From positions 119,283,501-119,347,500 of the forward strand of contig CM065804.1 in assembly GCA_033398695.1 (NCBI GenBank): a stretch of 64,000 nt of DNA, in the 5' to 3' direction. The translations under genes and the position numbers were made by a program. This DNA comes from Orobanche coerulescens (taxonomy: Eukaryota > Streptophyta > Magnoliopsida > Lamiales > Orobanchaceae). The notes under the pieces were generated by a model. The model was not told the DNA's origin. It ran no database searches and was given only the letters and a program-made list of their open reading frames with translations. Positions within the stretch are counted from its first letter, which is position 1. Every line of letters starts with the position of its first letter. This document shows, piece by piece, positions 57,298 to 64,000 of the stretch.

Positions 57298-58359
57298 ATG
57301 GCACCGAAGAAATCAACAAAAGGAAAAGAAAAGGTCGGTTCGTCATCTCAAGGTCCGGCACCGCCACAAAGAAATCAAAACACAAAGTGCATTAAGGAAA
57401 GATTGTTCAATCTTGATGATGCCATGCGGATAGAGACACACTCACTACCCCTTTCATCCAAAAATTCTTAGACAACGGCTGGGAGAAATTCGTTTCCGAT
57501 CTCCCAAATGGTAACCCGACCTTGACCCTAAACTTTTACAATTCTTTCAACAAGTCCATTGGGCAGGTAGGGTCACCTACTTATCATCAGACTACTGTGA
57601 ATGGGAAATCGATAAATTTTTCACCGGATGTCATTAACAAGTTTTTGGGGGTTAATTGTACTAACGCGGTTGACATTACTATCTTGCCTAATGAAGAGGT
57701 GCCGGATGATAGAGTTTCTGTTGGCGTTAGTGAGCGAGTTGCATGACAAGATTGGGATGATCAAACCCCGATACAACCAAAGCGGACCTTATGGATGATG
57801 CTTGGTATTTATGGATGTGGGCAATGAGTATTTACCCGACTTCGACTGACGACGGTTTCCATTGGCCACTGCGAGGTTTATATGCTATCCGCCGAGGGGT
57901 AAAAATGGATTTGGGTACTCACATTTACACTACTATTTGTCACTATGCCGGCATGGTCCCGACTAGGCGAAAATGCCATACCCCGCCTTATCACCGGTAT
58001 TTGCAGGAGCCAGAGTCAAAATTTCGGCGGGTGATATTTTAACACATGGGGATCGATTGAGCGGCCGGAGTAGTATTTTTCGAAGTACTCAATTGAGAAG
58101 CAAACGGGCACGTTTGGAACCGGAAGAGGAGAGTAGCGAGGAAGAGGAATATGAGGCCGAGGAAGATGCCGGTTATGAGTTGACGGCTTTTGAGGAAAAT
58201 TTTCTTGAAAGAGTTCAGGGATTAGAAACATCCCAGGCTGAAATTATGAGAAATCAGAATGAAATACTCGAGCGACAATTAGAAACGGAGAAGCGCTTTG
58301 AAAAGCTTTTCCATTTTCTAAACATCCCTGACGACACACCTGGAGGATCACAAAGCTAA
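57298..58359 (+). pseudogene. A2 env-like ORF (plant transposon protein domain), frameshifted
   Basis: ATG 57298 opens a basic start (MAPKKSTKGKEKVGSSSQG). Frames then alternate: about 57440-57746 (TLNFYNSFNKSIGQVGS, SINFSPDVINKFLGV), 57791-58042 (FHWPLRGLYAIRRGVKMDLG) and 57973-58359. The last has an acidic stretch (PEEESSEEEEYEAEEDAGYE) and a Glu/Gln-rich, coiled-coil-like tail. The central part resembles the 'putative plant transposon protein' family found behind pol in Athila elements. I see no signal peptide or clear membrane segment, so a true envelope role is doubtful. Confidence 0.75.
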
Positions 58360-58896
58360 AATTTCAGGGAGTTTTCTGTTTTCTCGCATGCTATTATATT
58401 TTTTTTTAAAACTCGGGACAGTTTTACTTATAAGTTTGGGGGTGATATTTTCGTACTTGTGTGTTTATTTTGTGGTTTTTGAACTATGATTTTTATTTGA
58501 TTTTCATTGTGGTATGTTTTGATTAGTGTATTGTGTGGTGTGTTTTTATTATTTGGCATTGATTAGGTTTAGTATATATATATATATATAGTATTTTGAT
58601 TTTTGAGATTTTTAGATCTGGCCAAAACACAAATAAATTAGCTATATACAAACTTCTAAAATCGTTTTAACCGGTAAAAAAATTGTATATTCCAAAAATT
58701 TTTTGAGCCTTAATCTCTCTTTCCAAGCCTTGTAATTATCATATAAAATCGAGTCATTTGTTACCTTGAGAAAAGAAGAATCAATTGGTTGATGAAAAAT
58801 AAAACTGAAATTTACTTAATTTGTGGAGTTTTTGATTTTCATGCTTAACTAAAAATGATTTTACGCAAAATTCTATTCCCTAAAAAAGGAGTCATT
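58360..58896 (+). other. A2 3' region with a PPT-like tract
   Basis: AT-rich, no ORF. AAGTTTGGGGG at 58432-58442 repeats the true tract. A (TA)n run lies near 58575-58591. Confidence 0.6.
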
Positions 58897-59200
58897 GGTG
58901 AAAAGAGCTACACGTTAGCAAATAACGGTGTGAAAGCTATCACCTAAAAAAATAAATGACGAAAAGGAGAAGTGTTGAGCGACAATTTGCCTAATTTTGG
59001 AAGTCTTAAATTTTGCGAAAAATAAAGGACTAACCATTGTTGGTGCGTAGTCAGTCTCGAAAAATTGGTGAAAAGAGCTACACGTTAGCAAATAACGGTG
59101 TGAAAGCTATCACCTTTTTACGAAAGAAAAATAATGAGATAGAAATTGTGTTAGTGAAAAGAGCTACACGTTAGCAAATAACGGTGTGAAAGCTATCACT
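58897..59200 (+). repeat. Three copies of a 48-nt hairpin
   Basis: Copies at 58897-58944, 59067-59114 and 59153-59200. Each pairs its ends (GGTGA/TCACC), an AGCT/AGCT step and CACGTTA/TAACGGTG around a GCAAA loop. Copies 1 and 2 are identical; copy 3 has AGTGA/TCACT, a compensatory change at the outer pair. Spacing is 170 and 86 bases, with unrelated spacers. Confidence 0.85.
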
Positions 59201-59657
59201 AAAAGGGATGTAGTTTATGAGCAGATTTGAATTAATTAGCAGCTGAATTTCAATACACTCAATTTTGTGAAAATCACAATATTTGATGACGCCAATGAAA
59301 TTTTTCTTCATATTGAGTCGAAAAATAAACGAGTGATCGAGAGTAACCATTAAAGGGAGTCGTGTGTATCACGAGTGGGAAAGAAATAATCAACCTATTG
59401 GGGGGAAACCTTACATTTTGGAATTACAAAATAAAAACCGTGTTTTAACTTCAAAAATATTAGTAGATTTATTTTGAATCTTGATTCATTTCTATCTACT
59501 GTATAAAGCTGGTTGTTGTTTATTAATGGCATTTTGATCTCCTTTTCTCTTTTTATATTTTAATTTATGTGTGTATTAATTTTCTTATTTTTTTATTTTT
59601 ATTTTTATTTTTGGAGTGTGAATAATAAAGAGTCTTGCTCGGGACTAGCAAGAATTC
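59201..59657 (+). other. A2 3' region up to the polypurine tract
   Basis: AT-rich, no ORF. The plus strand ends in CGGGACTAGCAAG before the tract. I see nothing further. Confidence 0.5.
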
Positions 59658-59668
59658 AAGTTTGGGGG
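59658..59668 (+). other. Polypurine tract of A2
   Basis: AAGTTTGGGGG, two bases before the LTR start at 59671. Confidence 0.85.
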
Positions 59669-59670
59669 TG

Positions 59671-61236
59671 TGATAAGTGTCATTTTTGTACACTTATCCA
59701 TGATTTGTATCGATAAAATTCACCCATATTTGAGCTAGTTTACTCGTTTTTTGCTTTTAATTTATTAGTTTTAATAATTTTATTTTTATCGGATGATGAT
59801 CGGATTAAATAACTGAATTACTCAAGAAACAACATGTTTAATAAATATTCTCTTTGTTGAATTTTGATATATTCATGTTGTAGGGCTTTCAGAGGCAATT
59901 CGGCAGTCTTCGGATTCAAAATCGAGTTATATATCAAAAGTTATCATCAGAAGAAGATGCGGGGCAAAAACGCAAAGTCGAGGAATTCGGGCTAAAAACG
60001 TAACTATCAAAGCTTCAAATGAGCAAATTTATGAAGCCACGTTACGGCCGTAACATTCAGGAGTTACGGCGGTAAGTCACCTTAGTTACGTAACTCCGAA
60101 TGTTACTACCGTAACTCTTGACATTGCTATGATTTGTCTAATTTTTATACTTTTTGTGTATTATTGAGGGGATGGTGGCATTGATCCGATATAATGTAAT
60201 AATGCTGTAGTTTTGGAGCTATTAGATGACTTTAGGTGTATAAATAGACCCCTTAGATCCTTCATCATTCATCATTCATCTTATAATTTTCCATTTTCTT
60301 GTAAACTTTTCTTTTTGTGTGAAGAACACACTTGTGTTCTTGAGTGATCTTTGTTAGTGTGGTACAACATATGTTGTTCAGAGAGTTTATTGTTTCTATC
60401 TCCTTTATCTACTAAGGGAGTTAGGATCAATTCTTTCTCTTGATTCAACTAAACATGACCACCAAAGCTTGTAATATGTGTAATAAACCCTTTATGGGCT
60501 AAGTTTCTTAAGTTGGGATTATAAACAAGGTTAGTCATGTTATTTATGTTTGTATAAAGATATATTATGAATTACTTATTATTGTGTGTGATTTTCATTG
60601 TTTTAACAATCTTTATTTATTTGGCCAATTAATGAAGATATTTATGGTCTTCATATGTTTCGAAAGAAAATATGTTTGATTAGATCAAATGATCTTCACT
60701 CTAAGTTGTTCTAGGGGATAGAAATATACCCCTAGTCCTTAGATGATTCATTGAGTTATTTTCACAAATCCTAATGCTATGTATTGAAGCCAATCAACAT
60801 AGAAATATAGTGGATTGATTCAATATGTAAGGGCGTTTATAGTTCGAAAGAAACCGTCTTTTTAAGGAAAATCGAATCTACACAACATAATAAGTAAATT
60901 CATCTTATGATCTCCAATGCATATTTTATAACTAATGACGAACTAAGTTTGTAATCCCAACTATTTCATTTTATCGATAATCAATCTATTATTATTGCTA
61001 TCTTTTTATTTCCTTATAATATTAGAACTATTATTGCAATTTCTTTGCAATTATTAAACCAAACTTTTTAATTGTGTGTTTCACTCATCTTAAGTATCTA
61101 TAAAAATAGACTAATAGTGTATAATCCAAATTATAACATAACTTCCTTGTGAGATCGATAAACCGGACTCAAAAAGTCCACTTTACTACTTGATACGATA
61201 TCGTGCACTTGCGATAGTTACACAAAAAGCGTGTCA
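59671..61236 (+). repeat. A2 3' LTR (1,566 bp)
   Basis: It starts TGATAAG and ends GTGTCA. It carries more damage in the palindrome region (60041-60115) than the 5' copy. TATAAATAG lies at about 60239. Confidence 0.95.
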
Positions 61237-61241
61237 GCCAA
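61237..61241 (+). other. Target site duplication of A2, right copy
   Basis: GCCAA directly after the A2 3' LTR, matching 49304-49308. Confidence 0.95.
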
Positions 61242-62255
61242 CAGACGTGCGAACGCAGAGCATAGTTCCGCAGGCAGTGATTCGCCTTCTAGGGACCAAT
61301 CGCACCACAATGGACGCGAGGATGCTCGTGTCGATCCTTACACTGTAATGCAGGGCATGATGGCTCAGATGACCCAAATGGGTCAGTTAATGGAAACTAT
61401 GGAAAGAGCTACTACCGACCAGCATCAGGGGCCACCTCCTATACATGGCGGGCCGGTGAATCGGATCATCAGTGACATCTCGCGTCAACGACCCCCGATT
61501 TTTGAAGGTTCCTCTGAGCCGGCCGATATCGTGCATTGGATCGAACACTTCGAAAAGTTGTTCGATATGGTAGACTGTCCAGTAGAGAATCGCGTCTCCG
61601 TAGCAGCTTACTACTTGGGCAAGGGTGCCCACACTTGGTGGCTTTCGGTGAGGCCAGCTGATGGCGTATGTACTTGGGAAGAATTTAAAAATCTCATGCT
61701 GGATCGTTACTATCCAGGTCCTCTCCGCGAGGCCAAATTATCAGAATTGCTGAATCCGGAACCGTCCGAAGATGATGACGTACTATCTATTGCCGAGAAA
61801 TTCCAGGCACTTCTCCCTTTTGCCGCGACGATTGTCCACACAGAAGCTGATAAGATCAAATACTTTCTCAAAAGGCTTAAACCCCGAATGAGAATGCAGC
61901 TGTTGAACCATCATTGTGTGACCCTACCGGAGTTCATCGAGAAAGCTCTGGAGTACGAATTGACCGTGAAGGAAATTTCCAAGAAGCAACCGCAGTCTAA
62001 CAACAAGAAATTCAGGAACCGTAATCGACGGCAAGATCGGGAACATTCAAGAGACCCCAACCAGTGCCAAATCCTTCTGAACGGCAGACTACGGCATCGA
62101 AGCCAACCGGATCGCAACCTCGAGCGGTCAGCCTATCCGTTGTGTGCTATAATTGTGGAGACCCGGGGCACATTAATTCGAAATGTCCTAGGCCAGCCAT
62201 GTCATGCCATACTTGTGGGAAAAACGGACATCGTGCTCGTTATTGTAGGAGTTGA
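61237..62255 (+). pseudogene. gag: X gag, main part
   Basis: It continues the frame begun at 49232. Capsid blocks: RQRPPIFEGSSEPADIVHWI, YYLGKGAHTWWLSV, WEEFKNLMLDRYYP and LKRLKPRMRMQLL. Near 62055 a one-base shift moves to a second frame (62064-62255), which holds two zinc knuckles, CYNCGDPGHINSKC and CHTCGKNGHRARYC. TGA ends that frame at 62253-62255. Confidence 0.9.
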
Positions 62256-62877
62256 CTAGGACGTATTCCCACAGCATCTCATGCTCCAGTACAATCTTCA
62301 GTTCAGGACCGTGTACCTCCATCCGCTTCTTATCAGACTACCGGGGCAAACAAGGGGATGGGACGTGGAAATCAAGCAGGTACATCTGGTGCAGGGGCTG
62401 CAAAACCTAGAGTTTACGAGATGAAGAGGGCTGAAGATCCCGAAGCCAGCATGATTGCAGGTACTCTCGAGATCCAATCTCAGCCTGTCTGTGTTCTTTT
62501 TGATACTGGTGCTTCACACTCCTTTTTGTCTACTTCTTGTTTGAGTCGTTTGCAATTAGAGCATGTTATCAATTGTGAACCTTATATAATTGGTCTACCC
62601 GATGGTAGAAGAATTGTTGGGAATCGTGAAGTTGGAATTTGCTCGATTCGAATGAATGACCGTGAGTGGTTGTCAAATTTAATTGTGGTCGATTTACCTA
62701 AAGATGATGTGATCTTGGGTATCGATTGGATGGACCGTCATGATGCCATAATTAGTGTCCGCTTAACAAGAATCGTCACATCTAACGATGGTATTGAGTG
62801 TACCTTCCAGGTGATAATCCCACTGCCCGTTAGGAGAATCATCGCGCTATGAAAACGGTGAAAGCGCTTAATCAAGG
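62256..62877 (+). pseudogene. pol: X protease
   Basis: In the frame of the zinc knuckles, after the TGA. The aspartic protease active site DTGASHSFLS lies near 62504, followed by DVILGIDWMDRHDAII near 62710. The frame ends at 62850 and the linker to RT is frameshifted. Confidence 0.88.
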
Positions 62878-64000
62878 ATGTATTGGCTATTGGTGTTACA
62901 TGACCAAGACAATGGATCGACGATTAAATTGATCGATATTCCGGTAGTCCGAGACTACCGGGCGTATTTCCGGATGAATTGCCGGGCTTACCTCCATCGT
63001 GATGTAGAGTTCAATATTGAGCTAGAGCACAGCACGTCCCGCTCTCAAAATCACCGTATCGCATGGCTCACCGAGATGCAGGAGTGAAGAGCCAACTTGA
63101 GGATTTGACCGAGAAGGGCTACATTAGACCTAGTGCGTCCCCTTGGGGAGCACCAGATCTTATTGTACGTAAGAAGGACGGATCTCTACGTCTGTGTATT
63201 GATTATCGTGAGTTGAACAGGTAACCATTAAGAACAAATACCCATTGCCGCGTATTGATGATTTATTGGATCGGCTTCAAGGGGCCTGTGTTTTCTAAGA
63301 TCGACACGAGGTCTGGTTACCATCAGTTGAGGATTCGTGAGTCTGATATTTCGAAGACCGCTTTTCGTACTCGCTACGGGCATTATGAGTTCGTAGTGAT
63401 GCCTTTTGGACTGACGAATGCACCGGCAGTATTCATGGAGCTGATGAATCGAGTGTTTATTAATTATCTGGATCGCTTTGTAGTCGTCTTTATTGACGAC
63501 ATTCTGATCTATTCTCGTGACCATGAAGAGCACGAGCGTCATCTCCATCTAGTTCTCGAGGCGTTGAGGCGAGAGCAGCTTTATGGAAAATTTTCTAAAT
63601 GTGAGTTCTGGATAAATGAAGTTATCTTTCTCGGGCATGTGATATCAGTTGATGGGGTGCGAGTAGACCCGCAGAAGACAGAAGCTATCCGAGACTGGTT
63701 ACCACCAAAGAACGTTAAGGAAGTACGCAGCTTCTTGGGACTAGCAGGTTATTACCGACGGTTCGTGGAGGGTTTTTCCAAAATTGCCCAACCAAGGACT
63801 AATTTGTTGAGGAAGGATAAGAAGTATTTCTGGTCAGAGGTATGTCAGCAGAGCTTTGATGAACTTAAGAGCCGGTTGATTTCGGCACCTATTTTAGTTC
63901 TACCAAAAGGAACGGAAGGTTTTGTAGTGTATAGTGACGCATCTAAACAGGGCCTTGGGTGTGTACTAATGCAAAACGGGAAGGTGATCTCCTATGCATC
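62878..64000 (+). pseudogene. pol: X reverse transcriptase and start of RNase H, cut by the window
   Basis: The first part is frameshifted (about 62878-63287: [28 protein letters not shown]). From 63288 to the window end one frame is open: [31 protein letters not shown], the catalytic [29 protein letters not shown], then RNase H ([20 protein letters not shown]). Close to T. Integrase and a chromodomain would lie to the right. Confidence 0.92.

Larger units (their letters stand above)
49309..61236 (+). mobile_element. Complete Athila-type Ty3/gypsy element A2 (11,928 bp)
   Basis: Two LTRs of 1,573 and 1,566 bp, the duplication GCCAA, a tRNA-Asp-like primer site, gag-pol, an env-like ORF and a polypurine tract. 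By eye the LTRs differ at roughly 30-40 positions plus several indels (about 2%), so it is older than A1. Differences concentrate in the first ~600 bases. Several frameshifts and stops make it non-autonomous now. Confidence 0.95.

Overview
The window is plant nuclear DNA made almost entirely of nested and broken LTR retrotransposons, with one satellite array. I recognise no host gene, tRNA, rRNA or CRISPR locus. Reasons for a flowering plant: two Athila-type Ty3/gypsy elements with tRNA-Asp-like primer sites and env-like third ORFs; several Ty3 elements with initiator-Met primer sites (TGGTATCAGAG), one of them with a chromodomain; a short copia LTR; and a tandem array with a monomer of about 165 bp. 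Dense nesting beside a satellite suggests pericentromeric or other heterochromatin. The species cannot be told from this. || Layout. 1-11221: Athila element A1 (+), start outside the window, near-identical LTRs. 11222-11832: end of an unrelated LTR (P). 11833-18518: gag-only element Q1 (+). 18519-25984: satellite of about 38 monomers with higher-order repeats, split by a solo LTR (18583-19715, TSD GGGGT). 25985-26215: copia LTR followed by a GC-rich block. 26561 to about 32690: chromovirus T (-). 32697-32988: small fragments. 32988-40123: element L (-), 3.4-kb LTRs and no coding region. 40124-45719: element Q2 (-), gag only. 45720-46146: copia RT fragment (-). 46147-64000: chromovirus X (+), whose gag is split by the complete Athila element A2 (49309-61236, TSD GCCAA); X runs off the right edge inside RNase H. 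|| How the parts work. Each autonomous element follows the usual order: LTR promoter, primer site, gag, protease, RT, RNase H, integrase, polypurine tract, LTR. A1 and A2 add an env-like ORF behind integrase. No element here looks fully functional: A1, A2, T and X carry stops and frameshifts, Q1 and Q2 have only gag, and L has nothing. || Most striking observation. Four LTR families (A1, A2, X/L type, Q2) carry clusters of short palindromes just upstream of the LTR TATA box. The palindromes differ by family (CCTATCGGCCGATAGG, GTTACGGCCGTAAC, TTACGTACGTAA, TTAGCGTGCGCTAA) but share a CG-NN-CG core with A/T-rich arms. In both Athila elements the same family-specific palindrome recurs behind pol, just ahead of a T-rich intron-like leader and the env-like ATG, which suggests a second internal promoter. 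A2 also has three copies of a 48-nt hairpin in its 3' region, with a compensatory base-pair change in the third copy.
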